Below, piece after piece: positions 18,101-25,841 of a stretch of DNA of 64,000 bases. The stretch's first letter is position 1. Each line of letters starts with the position of its first letter. Source of the DNA: Clostridia bacterium (GTDB lineage Bacteria > Bacillota > Clostridia > Christensenellales > Pumilibacteraceae); the NCBI GenBank assembly GCA_022791055.1, contig JAAVYI010000022.1, forward strand, positions 68,280 to 132,279, written 5' to 3'. Made by a program: the position numbers and the translations under genes. Under the pieces are notes generated by a model. It did no database searches. It saw only the letters and a program-made list of their open reading frames with translations, and was not told where the DNA came from.

Positions 18101-18374
18101 GAACGGCACGTATTTCACCGACGAGTTCTTTACCCAAGCGGGAACGCTTTGGACGAAGTTAAGTGCAGCCAATACAAAAGACGGTCGCTATATACGCGCA
18201 AGCGGACATTATAAACCGTACTTTACGTTGAAAGGCGAACACAACGGACACTCGCCGGTAGCAGTGGAAGGTGCGGACGGCAAAACCTACTATTACTGCG
18301 CAGGTTGCGACCGTTACTACAGTGACGAGGCTTGCACGCAACGTGTAAACCCTGCGCCCGAACTGAAACAGTAA
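15102..18374 (+). CDS. large surface lipoprotein with duplicated helical module (unknown function)
   Basis: A 1090-residue lipoprotein of unknown function with signal peptide and lipobox GVVACG (Cys about 25). Residues about 40-460 resemble the two lipoproteins downstream: an N-terminal domain, then a LamG-like beta region. Two related helical modules follow (about 525-760 and 770-1010), each opening with an NSYTS segment (residues about 542-546 and 794-798), then a stretch of the type TKFDALTEDEQ/TKYQALSTAEK and LNALAEDFD/IDALAEDYD. The C-terminus has CAGCDRYYSDEAC, a zinc-ribbon-like Cys cluster. AGGAGGG precedes the ATG. As first gene of the transport operon it may capture substrate; the role is not established. 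Confidence 0.8.
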   Translation: MKSKLFRSVLLCVMAFALAFGVVACGDKPVTPGPDQTGNAVARYATDTRAKAFGVYTADGDVQEEFNDMYKAIAYCVENGDEGDYVAKLDGSDKDVKLFIQKEVYSGQSSDQFWYYENGTSLDRYTPWQNDYHTDLGSVSKHDLVVMNTANGLETYRHGFEVVSIGGTGAAQGGVLATWNVYPFYDANIQVDIYKYMGITKADYTIKLTESKIYPTYEGYQKTYAHIGFINPDSNNVAQYGLACDVNTGNWYYYYGNADTGLIHDAEDETAGIIYDTSKVVLTSTWNEAGGYYTPDKDVKLTGEIVTLDDNGSPYYVDRLTADFGDNNVFTKDFEQAAMTACATMRFTAGINIWNDSGMPMYDNGAKFENLKITSAIGTVYEEIANDPEKYGGNPSGLDAGEYDLLNSNPASAARFHTVLYNRAVIDYDFDTAGQDIYSFSFRMSENQPAYSSTIRNVKDLIAALPAAEDIVEADEDAKVVPARNAYNALVKPYQSDYITAAELAKLVAAEDACLQFHFSQEVTEVLSLCNSIKTIGKDGNSYTSLANLKEDKDTITAAKTKFDALTEDEQKVVTDKIGTKLADAATAVTKLNALAEDFDSTNVDTALAAAAVELWPNYVDSETFAGVCDLDAADKIYRIRDVAKYASLTADEKAAFEILDGGKTKWAVDHINEQYGKYDQLVAKIPALKDATGRDLEVALYEIVGIFNSLDNSFSYGFRVRIAMGDGKYWAYAKTVDLYKDLETAMAGKYEREEGGFKLVPVDGYSFNPDASEEVGALITAINELKNLGGVTNSYTSIEMFTADAEKINTAWTKYQALSTAEKAEVTNGAKLVAAHNALVAIDALAEDYDFTKINAVLAAAAENIWNVYVNATTFTNATGASAAPDAATGHIADIAATAKIKAIKDAGWADLDDAAKNIVLLMEGGVSKIAWAIEHVDGEYAKIESFIEKVTALDTTGDTIDATALDEIIELFNSMDICTAYALHNSGSEPVKTALKAANGTYFTDEFFTQAGTLWTKLSAANTKDGRYIRASGHYKPYFTLKGEHNGHSPVAVEGADGKTYYYCAGCDRYYSDEACTQRVNPAPELKQ

Positions 18375-18404
18375 ACGCAAAATAATAACCCCAAAACAAG
18401 ATAA

Positions 18405-18434
18405 CGGCGGGACGACCGAAACGTCGTTCCGCCG
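18405..18434 (+). other. intergenic mRNA hairpin
   Basis: CGGCGGGACGAC (18405-18416) pairs with GTCGTTCCGCCG (18423-18434) with one G-U pair. No T-run follows, so it is more likely a processing or stability hairpin between operon genes than a terminator. Confidence 0.6.
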
Positions 18435-18460
18435 CTATTGCATTCGTAGGAGAGGTTTTC

Positions 18461-19786
18461 ATGAAAAAAATCGTAATGTTTCTTTTGACATTTGTCTTGG
18501 CGTTTTGGTGCTTTGCCTGTGCGCCCGTTTCGCCGCCCGACACGGACGGACCGGGTACGGTGACGCCGGGCGGCGAGCAAGAGGGCAGCTATCGGTATGC
18601 GGGGACGGCCACGGTTGCGCCGTACCAAGTGTACAACGCCGACGACACCGCGGTAGCCGACGCGTCGTATGACAGCATGTATTTGGCCATTCGTTACGCG
18701 GGCGCAAACGCTACGTCGAAGAATGCCTTATATATCAAAGACGGCAACGGCTTAAAGATTTTCGAGCGGCAAGCCCTGTCGAATTGCTGGGTATACGACG
18801 GCACGCATTTTGTGGGTACGATGGAGCAAAAGGCGGCGATCGCGTGGGCGGACGAACATCCGCGTTGCTATATCGTCAACGGCCGCGGCACGGCGTATGT
18901 CCATTTGGGCGCCGAAAACCATGCCGCGCCGCACCCCGAGGACGTGTACGAGCGCATTTCGGGCGGATTCAGCTATGTGTTCTCGTCGTCGGGAGAAATG
19001 GGCGCTGCCGACACTTGGGAAAAGTACGGCTATTCGTATGCTTCCGGGTATGTGCGCTTAAGCGAGGCGACCTATCGAGACGCGACCGAATTGACCCCGT
19101 CCAGCCAGTGGAACGCCTACATTTTCTTTAACATTCGCGGCCGCGACAACTGCGACCTTGGTATCGGAACGTTTGCGGGCGGCAACGGCGCATGGAAGAT
19201 CGTACACAACTGCTCGAACGAGGATCACAAGAAGCCCGATGCGGAAACGCCCAGTTTCTTTGTGTACCAAGATCAAGTTGTCACGACCATGACCAAAGAT
19301 CCCGAAACGGGGATTTACAGCGGCGCGGACGATCTGTTCATCGAGGCGATCGGCAGCACGGATACCTGGATCTTGCGGGTGACCAATCTGCGCACCAATC
19401 AAGTGTTCGGCTATACGCACACACATAAGGATATGAACAAGGACGCGGAAGGATATTTCCGCGTGGTGTTGGCGGCGTCGCTCTGCCCGGTGATCGGTTC
19501 GATCTGGGATGCGAGCGCGGGCGGCTACTTGAAGAATGTCGTTTGGGAAGACGTCAAACTGGCGCGCTGGAACAGCGAAGGCGTGTATACCGACGCCGAC
19601 AAGGAGTCGATGCGCATCGGTACGGCCAACGTACAGCACGCATTCACCCAGGCGGCCGATACGGCGCATTTGAGCTGGGGCGAACATAAGACCGACGGCA
19701 CATACAAAAGCGGCAACAGCTATAAGGCGGGCACGCCGTACTACTCGTTCAGCTCGTACTACGACGGCACGCACATCGAGGACTGA
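18461..19786 (+). CDS. lipoprotein, paralogue 2 of the tandem trio (unknown function)
   Basis: A 441-residue lipoprotein with lipobox FWCFAC (Cys about 20). It shares its layout with its neighbours: an N-terminal region with ALYIKDGNGLKIFER and W-V-Y, AIAWADEHPRCYIVNGRGTAYVHLG (its middle 20 residues typify the family), then a beta-rich part with WNAYIFFNIRGRDNCDLGIG and a segment VVLAASLCPVIGSIWDASAGG. Similarity to the 19798 gene is clear by eye. GTAGGAGAGG precedes the ATG. Family not recognised; a surface glycan-binding role is suggested only by the location. Confidence 0.75.
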   Translation: MKKIVMFLLTFVLAFWCFACAPVSPPDTDGPGTVTPGGEQEGSYRYAGTATVAPYQVYNADDTAVADASYDSMYLAIRYAGANATSKNALYIKDGNGLKIFERQALSNCWVYDGTHFVGTMEQKAAIAWADEHPRCYIVNGRGTAYVHLGAENHAAPHPEDVYERISGGFSYVFSSSGEMGAADTWEKYGYSYASGYVRLSEATYRDATELTPSSQWNAYIFFNIRGRDNCDLGIGTFAGGNGAWKIVHNCSNEDHKKPDAETPSFFVYQDQVVTTMTKDPETGIYSGADDLFIEAIGSTDTWILRVTNLRTNQVFGYTHTHKDMNKDAEGYFRVVLAASLCPVIGSIWDASAGGYLKNVVWEDVKLARWNSEGVYTDADKESMRIGTANVQHAFTQAADTAHLSWGEHKTDGTYKSGNSYKAGTPYYSFSSYYDGTHIED

Positions 19787-19797
19787 CGAGGGCGGAC

Positions 19798-21051
19798 ATG
19801 CGAAAAATTTTCGGAGTGATTATGGCAACGACAATGGCATTTTATTGCGCCGCGTGCGGCGGCGCGGGCGGAGAGTCGGGCGGCCCTGCCGTGACGCCGC
19901 CGGCGGCAGACGGCAAGTATATCGTGTACGACGCGAGCGATTCGGTCAAATACGAGGCGGACAATCCGTTTTCGGCAATCATTCAGGCCGGCAAGATGAG
20001 TACGCGCAGTAACCGGCACTACGTCAAGCACGGCGAACAGCGCATCTTTAAACACACATCCGACAAGTACTACAAGTTTTTGGGTTCGGAATACGCAGGC
20101 GCGATCGAAGTCGACGCCAAGAATACGGCCAAAGCCGACGCCGAGGCCGATGCGTGGGCGGGCAAGAACCCGACGGGATACGTCGTCAACGGCACGGGCA
20201 ATAAGTACATTGCGCTCGGGCGCAAGGTCATGCCCGATTCGCAGACGGTGACGGGCGCGACGTTCGGCATGGAGTTATTCTCCGGTAGCTATATGTACGC
20301 GTACACCAAGCGCAACGACGCCGATCCGTCGTTCGACGGCGTGGGATATATCGAATGCACGCTCGACTTTACCGGCGTGACGTTCAAATATCCGAAGTCG
20401 GACACGGAAAAGGATTGGAACGCCTACATTTTCACCAACTTTTTTACCACAAGCCCGTGGGGAAGTTGCGACATCGGATTTATCAACGGTACGGGGTCGG
20501 TCCCCGGATCCTGGACGCCCATCTTCAATTTGGCGGGTCGCGGCATGGTCGCGCCCTCGCTCGAGCCGGTCACGGTTATGCGGTACGACGAGGCGACCGA
20601 CACGTATTACGGCACCGATCGCTTGCGATTCCGCACATATGTGACGCGGAAGGCCTACTGTATGGAGATCGAAAATCTGACGACGGGCAAACAGTTCACG
20701 TTTAGCGTCGACTGTGTGGACAACGCGCTCGAGAAAAAGGCGGACAAAGCGTTCGGCCTGTTGGCGGCGTCTTACTGTCCCGTCTTAAGCCAAACCGAAA
20801 TGTGGAACGCCCGCAGCGGGGCGGTGTTTACCGGTCTGAAATTCCGCAACCCGACGACGGCGCAATTTATCGAGGGCGCGACCTGCGCGGACGATTACGC
20901 CGCGGCGGAGAAAACGGCGTTCCTGCCGTCCGAACCGTCGGTGTTCGGATACGGGTTTGCCCAGGGCGCGGATAATTCGTCCTATACGATCGGGACGGAC
21001 GAAGAGGGGACGTATATCGAAACCGACATTTCGTATACAGAGGAATTTTAA
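19798..21051 (+). CDS. lipoprotein, paralogue 3 of the tandem trio (unknown function)
   Basis: A 417-residue lipoprotein with lipobox FYCAAC (Cys about 19). Matches to paralogue 2 are visible at HYVKHGEQRIFKH, GYVVNGTGNKYIALG, WNAYIFTNF with CDIGF, and LLAASYCPVLSQTEMWNARSG. Starts 12 nt after the previous stop with a weak GAGGG site, so it is probably coupled. Function unknown. Three diverged tandem copies imply either a composite surface complex or selection for different ligands. Confidence 0.75.
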   Translation: MRKIFGVIMATTMAFYCAACGGAGGESGGPAVTPPAADGKYIVYDASDSVKYEADNPFSAIIQAGKMSTRSNRHYVKHGEQRIFKHTSDKYYKFLGSEYAGAIEVDAKNTAKADAEADAWAGKNPTGYVVNGTGNKYIALGRKVMPDSQTVTGATFGMELFSGSYMYAYTKRNDADPSFDGVGYIECTLDFTGVTFKYPKSDTEKDWNAYIFTNFFTTSPWGSCDIGFINGTGSVPGSWTPIFNLAGRGMVAPSLEPVTVMRYDEATDTYYGTDRLRFRTYVTRKAYCMEIENLTTGKQFTFSVDCVDNALEKKADKAFGLLAASYCPVLSQTEMWNARSGAVFTGLKFRNPTTAQFIEGATCADDYAAAEKTAFLPSEPSVFGYGFAQGADNSSYTIGTDEEGTYIETDISYTEEF

Positions 21052-21082
21052 TGCGGAAAAGATCCGAGGAGGTCATCAATAT

Positions 21083-22708
21083 ATGAAAGTATTTAAAAAA
21101 TGCGGCGCATTACTGATCGCGTTGACGCTTATGTGCTCGACGGTCGGTTGCGGCGGCATAAACGAAAACTGGCTGGACGTTGACGTTACGCAGAATAAGC
21201 CCACGCTTTCGGGGCTGTATCCGACTTCGGGTATGCGGGACAGCGAGTTCCAGGACAGCCCGACGACGCGCGCGTTCGAGGAAATGACGGGATATAAGGT
21301 CAACTACTACCAAATTTCCGGTTCGAACGAAGAGGCGGAGGTCGGTAACGCACTTTTGGAAGACAATACATATTCGTTCATTAAGTGCGCGCGCGGCGCG
21401 TTCGATCAATACGTGGTGCAAGACGCCTTCCTCGATCTGACCGAACTACTCAACCGCTACGGACAGAATCTGTTGGAGACCATATCCGACGACCTGTGGG
21501 AAGCGTGCACCTATAACGGCAAGATCTACGCCATTCCCGAATACGGCTACGGCGACATGCAGAACGGCGCGTTGGTCTTTAACGCCGAACACTTAGAGCG
21601 CGCGGGCATAACCAAATTGCCCGAAACGCTGACCGAGTTCACCGACGCGATCTACAAGTTGCAACGCACGTTGGGCGCAAACGATAACAACTATCACGCG
21701 CTCGCCATGTCGGCGGCCAGCGCCATCATTCCCGTGTTGGCCGGCTCGTTCGACGTCCCCAAAGAGTTCTACGAGGACGAAAACGGCAAAGTCACGCGCG
21801 ACATTTACAGCGACGAGATGCTCAATTACATCAAGTACATGAATCGGTTAGTGCGCGATAATTGCTTGCCCGCGAACTGGGATTCGGCGCAAGACGCGCA
21901 GCTGATGGGGTGGTTCACCAACGAGAATATTTCGGTCGTGTACCTGCCGTATTGGTACGTAACGCCGCTGTGCGAACAGATGACGGCCAACAAGGCGGAC
22001 AAATATCCGACAGTCGAGGCCGCGCGCGCCGGGCTTAAGTGGCAAACGCGGATCAAGGGCGACGGCTCAGACGGGTCGCCGGTGCAGGAAAAAGGCAAAC
22101 TTTTGGTCGAGGACGACATTGCGTATTTCATTACGATCCCGTATCAGTCGCGCGCGCAGGCCGCCTATACGATCGACTGGATGAACACGCGCATCACCGA
22201 TGAGAACTATCGCAGATTCATTATCGGCGAGGAAGGCGTTTCCTACGAAATCGTTTCCGAAAGCGACGCGACCGAGGACGACGTTGCCATCGTCGAGGCC
22301 GACGGCACGACGCGCTATTACCGTTTTCTGGACGGTTACGCCGCTATTCTCGGGAACTCGCAGTACGCTACGGGCGGCAATCCGACGATCGGTCGCAGAT
22401 ATTGGCCGCTACGCGAAAAGACTTACGACTGCTGGGAAATCTTGTTGCCCGAGGACGAGACGGAACTTTGCACGCGCACCGCGCTGGCCAAGTGCCCGGT
22501 TTTGCCCGAATGGAGCGAGAAATCGATGGCCGCGCGCAGCCGTATCATCACCTATCAACAGTTGATGATCAACACCCGCATCGACGGGGACGAGTCGGTG
22601 CGCAATTCGTTGCCGTACCTGCTTAAGACGATGAAAAGCAATTTCGAGACGGTGTGGACGTCTACGTGTGCCGCGCAAGTGCAGACGTGGTACGACTCGC
22701 GGAAATAA
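21083..22708 (+). CDS. extracellular solute-binding protein, sugar ABC transporter
   Basis: A 541-residue binding lipoprotein (lipobox CSTVGCG) of the large class used by LplABC/YtcQ-type importers of oligosaccharides, for example aldouronates. Family-like features are an early beta strand, EMTGYKVNYY, DLTELLNRYGQNL and the WNEA-less C-terminal helical lobe. The ATG at 21083 follows GAGGAGG; a longer in-frame extension reads back through the preceding gene's end and is rejected. Two cognate permeases follow after a hairpin. No ATPase is encoded nearby, so a shared MsmK-type ATPase elsewhere probably energises uptake. Confidence 0.88.
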   Translation: MKVFKKCGALLIALTLMCSTVGCGGINENWLDVDVTQNKPTLSGLYPTSGMRDSEFQDSPTTRAFEEMTGYKVNYYQISGSNEEAEVGNALLEDNTYSFIKCARGAFDQYVVQDAFLDLTELLNRYGQNLLETISDDLWEACTYNGKIYAIPEYGYGDMQNGALVFNAEHLERAGITKLPETLTEFTDAIYKLQRTLGANDNNYHALAMSAASAIIPVLAGSFDVPKEFYEDENGKVTRDIYSDEMLNYIKYMNRLVRDNCLPANWDSAQDAQLMGWFTNENISVVYLPYWYVTPLCEQMTANKADKYPTVEAARAGLKWQTRIKGDGSDGSPVQEKGKLLVEDDIAYFITIPYQSRAQAAYTIDWMNTRITDENYRRFIIGEEGVSYEIVSESDATEDDVAIVEADGTTRYYRFLDGYAAILGNSQYATGGNPTIGRRYWPLREKTYDCWEILLPEDETELCTRTALAKCPVLPEWSEKSMAARSRIITYQQLMINTRIDGDESVRNSLPYLLKTMKSNFETVWTSTCAAQVQTWYDSRK

Positions 22709-22719
22709 AGACACTTTTG

Positions 22720-22754
22720 CGGTAAGCATAGACCTTTCGGGTGTATGCTTACCG
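22720..22754 (+). other. hairpin between binding-protein and permease genes
   Basis: A perfect 11-bp stem: CGGTAAGCATA (22720-22730) and TATGCTTACCG (22744-22754). No T-run follows. Such hairpins commonly protect the binding-protein mRNA and lower permease expression. It overlaps an upstream ATG (22745), arguing against that start. Confidence 0.7.
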
Positions 22755-22789
22755 AAATGTTACAGGACAAGGAGGCTGGATCTGACACT

Positions 22790-23785
22790 ATGGTCAATAC
22801 GGAAACGGGACGTTCGACACAACTGACGCCCTTGAAAAAAAAGAACGGATTTTTCCGCGAAGAGGCGCGCCGCTTTAAAAAGCACCGCAGTATTATTTGG
22901 TTCATACTGCCGGCGGCGTTTATGGTCGCGCTGTTCGGCTACATTCCCATGAGCGGCATTCTCATCGCGTTCCGCTCGAACTTCAACATTTACGGCGGCC
23001 GAACGATTGCCGACGCTTGGGCGAGCGGCACCTGGACGCTGGCCAACTTCAAGTTGTTGTTCCAAGACGCGACCGTATTGCTTGCGCTTAAAAACACATT
23101 GATCATCAACTTGGTCGGTATCGTCATCGTATTCCCGCTGCCCATTCTGTTTGCCTTGTTTTTGGCCGACATCAAAACGCCGTGGGTGAGCAAGCTCATT
23201 CTGATCGTGACGTGTCTGCCGAACTTCCTGTCATGGCCGATCGTCGTCGGCGTGTTCCAAAACTTTATGTCGCCCGTCGACGGCGCGCTCAACAATATTT
23301 TGGTCAAGCTCGGGTTTATCAGCCAGCCGTTCTATTTCTTCGGCTCGAACGCTTGGTTCAAGACGTTGGTCATCTTCTTGAAGATTTGGAAAGGCACGGG
23401 CTGGAGTTCGATCATTTTCTACGCGGCCATTGCGTCGATCGATAAGAGTTTTTTCGAGGCGGCGACACTGGAAGGCGCAAGCAAGATCAAAAGAATTTGG
23501 TATATCACGATCCCCACCATTATGCCGACGATCGCATTGATGCTCGTCATGAATCTGACCTATATCATGAGCGCGGGCTTTGAACAGATCTTCGCCATGA
23601 TGACGTCGGCCACGCGGTACGACCAACATACGATCGACACCTATTTGTACGATATTTCCATTCAAAACCGTAAGAATGTGCCGTTCGCAACGGTGTTGGG
23701 CGTCGTCAACGGCTTGATCGCGATGTTCCTGATGTTGGGCGGCAATAAGCTGGTCAAAAAGACGCTTGGAAAAAGTCTTTGGTAG
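22790..23785 (+). CDS. sugar ABC transporter permease (LplB-like)
   Basis: A 331-residue permease with six membrane segments (first near residue 35-60). The EAA loop that contacts the ATPase is FFEAATLEGASKIKRIWYIT (about 220-240). The start at 22790 is chosen because ATGs at 22745 and 22757 fall in or beside the intergenic hairpin; AAGGAGG lies about 15 nt upstream, a rather long spacing, so a start at 22757 is not excluded. Acts with the next gene as a heterodimer importing an oligosaccharide. Confidence 0.88.
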   Translation: MVNTETGRSTQLTPLKKKNGFFREEARRFKKHRSIIWFILPAAFMVALFGYIPMSGILIAFRSNFNIYGGRTIADAWASGTWTLANFKLLFQDATVLLALKNTLIINLVGIVIVFPLPILFALFLADIKTPWVSKLILIVTCLPNFLSWPIVVGVFQNFMSPVDGALNNILVKLGFISQPFYFFGSNAWFKTLVIFLKIWKGTGWSSIIFYAAIASIDKSFFEAATLEGASKIKRIWYITIPTIMPTIALMLVMNLTYIMSAGFEQIFAMMTSATRYDQHTIDTYLYDISIQNRKNVPFATVLGVVNGLIAMFLMLGGNKLVKKTLGKSLW

Positions 23786-23799
23786 AGGAGAAGCGCAAT

Positions 23800-24687
23800 A
23801 TGTTACACGCAGTCAGAAAAAAACCGATGAGAATCAAATCCTCGCCCGGCGACATTGTGTTCGACGTGATCAAGATAGCGGTCTTGGCGCTGTTTGTCAT
23901 CATCATTGTTTTCCCGATGCTCAACGTTCTGTCGCTGTCGGTCAGCAACGGCGTCTATAACGCGAACATTACGTTCTTCCCGCGCGGATGGACGTTTGCG
24001 TCGCTCAAATATGTGTTGACCGATTCGGCGTTTATCCGTTCGTTTTTAAACTCGTTGATGCTTACTGTGGTCGTCACGCTCGCGTCCAACATATTCATGT
24101 CGATGGCGGCCTATCCGCTGTCCAAAGAGGATTGTCCGTGCAAAAAGGGCATCATGATGTTTTTCGTCATCGTCATGCTGTTTTCGGCCGGTATCTTGCC
24201 GGGCTACTTGTTGATGCGCGCGTTGAAGTTGACCAACACGATCTGGTCGGTCGTTCTCGTGTCGATCACCAACGTTTACAACTTATTGTTGTTTAAAACC
24301 AACTTCGAGGGACTGCCGTCCGAAGTCGAGGAGGCCGCCCGTATCGACGGCGCGTCGAGCATTCAATTATTTTTCCGTATCGTCGTACCCTTGAGTTTGC
24401 CGATATTCGCAAGCTGTATCTTCTTCACCATCGTCGGCACTTGGAACAGCTACGGCGGCGCGGTCATGTACATCGACAGCGCGCACGCCAAAGCGCAACC
24501 GCTGGCGCTCTACCTGTACCGCTTGTTGACGTCCACCGACTCGAGCATGGATTCGTGGATGATTACCAACAAGTCCAACGTGCAGGCGGCCACCATTTTG
24601 ATCAGCTTGATCCCCATTCTGTTGATCTATCCCTACGTCATCAAATACATCAAAAGCGGTCTTACGATCGGATCGGTCAAAGGCTGA
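23800..24687 (+). CDS. sugar ABC transporter permease (LplC/YtcP-like)
   Basis: A 295-residue carbohydrate permease with six membrane segments; the EAA motif is EVEEAARIDGASSIQLFFRI (about 180-200). ATG at 23800 follows GAGGAG by 9 nt; the longer frame begins with TTG inside the previous gene. It completes the importer with the upstream binding protein and permease. The next gene is 50 nt away and likely co-transcribed. Confidence 0.9.
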   Translation: MLHAVRKKPMRIKSSPGDIVFDVIKIAVLALFVIIIVFPMLNVLSLSVSNGVYNANITFFPRGWTFASLKYVLTDSAFIRSFLNSLMLTVVVTLASNIFMSMAAYPLSKEDCPCKKGIMMFFVIVMLFSAGILPGYLLMRALKLTNTIWSVVLVSITNVYNLLLFKTNFEGLPSEVEEAARIDGASSIQLFFRIVVPLSLPIFASCIFFTIVGTWNSYGGAVMYIDSAHAKAQPLALYLYRLLTSTDSSMDSWMITNKSNVQAATILISLIPILLIYPYVIKYIKSGLTIGSVKG

Positions 24688-24737
24688 AGCCGGCGGCACC
24701 GTAGCAACAAATACCGAACTTGCGGGAGTATAACAAC

Positions 24738-25841
24738 ATGAAAAGTATTTTCGATTTCGACACGAATATGCGCGCGAGCGACTCGACGCAGCCGCGCACC
24801 GTGCAAACGCGCGACGCCAAAGACGAGACGGCTTTCGCGCTGTTCGGATCGGGGGCGTTGCATGAATCGGGATACGCGCGGCTGACAGCGGCCGAGCGCG
24901 ACCGTTTGCGGCCGATCAACGACGGCGCTGCTTGGCTTGCCGAACATGCGTCGGGCATACAGCTGCGGTTTGCAACCGATTCGACGCAGATCGTTTTACA
25001 TGCGCGGCTGCGCAGCAAGTTTGACATGACCAATATGACGCAGATCTCGCAATGCGGCGCCGATCTGTATGTGTTTGACGAGCAGCGCAATATGTTCATG
25101 TTGCTCGACGTGGCGCGCTTTCGGTTCGACGCGAGCGAGTACGAATTGCAATTATGCCGCTTTGCGCCCGAACAGAAGGCGATGCGCAAATATCTGTTGT
25201 ATTTGCCGCTCTATATGGCGGTGGACGAAATGTCGATCGGGCTGGACGAAGGCGCGGCCGTCAAGCCTTACGGGTTTGACAATGCGGCCAAAATCGCCGT
25301 ATACGGCACGAGCATTGTGCAAGGCGCAAGCGCGTCGCGCCCGGGTCTTGCGCCTACCAACGTGCTGTCGCGCGCGCTCGACTGCGAGACGTTCAACTTC
25401 GGATTTTCCGGGTGCGCGTTCATGGAACCCGAGATGGGCGATATGCTGGGCGCGCGGCCGTCGTTTGACTGTCTGATCGTCGATACCGACCCCAACGCCG
25501 GGATCGACGCGCGGCTGGAGCAGAACGCCGCCAAATTTTTCGACGCATTTTTTGTCCACCGCCCGCAAACGCCGGTTGCGCTTTACTCGCGTATCTTGTT
25601 TTCGCTCGATTTGTATGACGATTACCGCGTCAAACTGCGCGACTACTATCGCGGATTTTTGAAAGACCTGGCCGCGACCTACCGCCGCAAAGGATATGAC
25701 ATGCGGTTTATAGACGGGTCGAAGCTGTTGAAAGGCAACTTCACCGAGTACTCGACCGACGGAATCCACCCCAACGACGCCGGTATGCGCGTGTTGGCGA
25801 ACTCGTATATCGCGGCGGTCAAAAGGATGTTGGCACGATGA
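24738..25841 (+). CDS. SGNH/GDSL-family hydrolase
   Basis: A 367-residue protein: an N-terminal beta-sandwich-like domain (about 1-175) and a C-terminal SGNH hydrolase fold. The nucleophile motif is YGTSIVQGAS (about residue 189-198) and the Asp-His pair is in DGIHPNDAG (about 341-349). Relatives with this two-domain form deacetylate carbohydrates. There is no signal peptide, so it acts inside the cell. The ATG at 24738 follows CGGGAG. The stop overlaps the next start (ATGA). It likely removes ester groups from imported sugars. Confidence 0.83.
   Translation: MKSIFDFDTNMRASDSTQPRTVQTRDAKDETAFALFGSGALHESGYARLTAAERDRLRPINDGAAWLAEHASGIQLRFATDSTQIVLHARLRSKFDMTNMTQISQCGADLYVFDEQRNMFMLLDVARFRFDASEYELQLCRFAPEQKAMRKYLLYLPLYMAVDEMSIGLDEGAAVKPYGFDNAAKIAVYGTSIVQGASASRPGLAPTNVLSRALDCETFNFGFSGCAFMEPEMGDMLGARPSFDCLIVDTDPNAGIDARLEQNAAKFFDAFFVHRPQTPVALYSRILFSLDLYDDYRVKLRDYYRGFLKDLAATYRRKGYDMRFIDGSKLLKGNFTEYSTDGIHPNDAGMRVLANSYIAAVKRMLAR

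Noticed and set aside
22745..22789. Earlier ATG starts for the first sugar permease
   Set aside because: They fall inside or beside a perfect intergenic hairpin and add a non-conserved N-terminus; a start at 22757 cannot be fully excluded.
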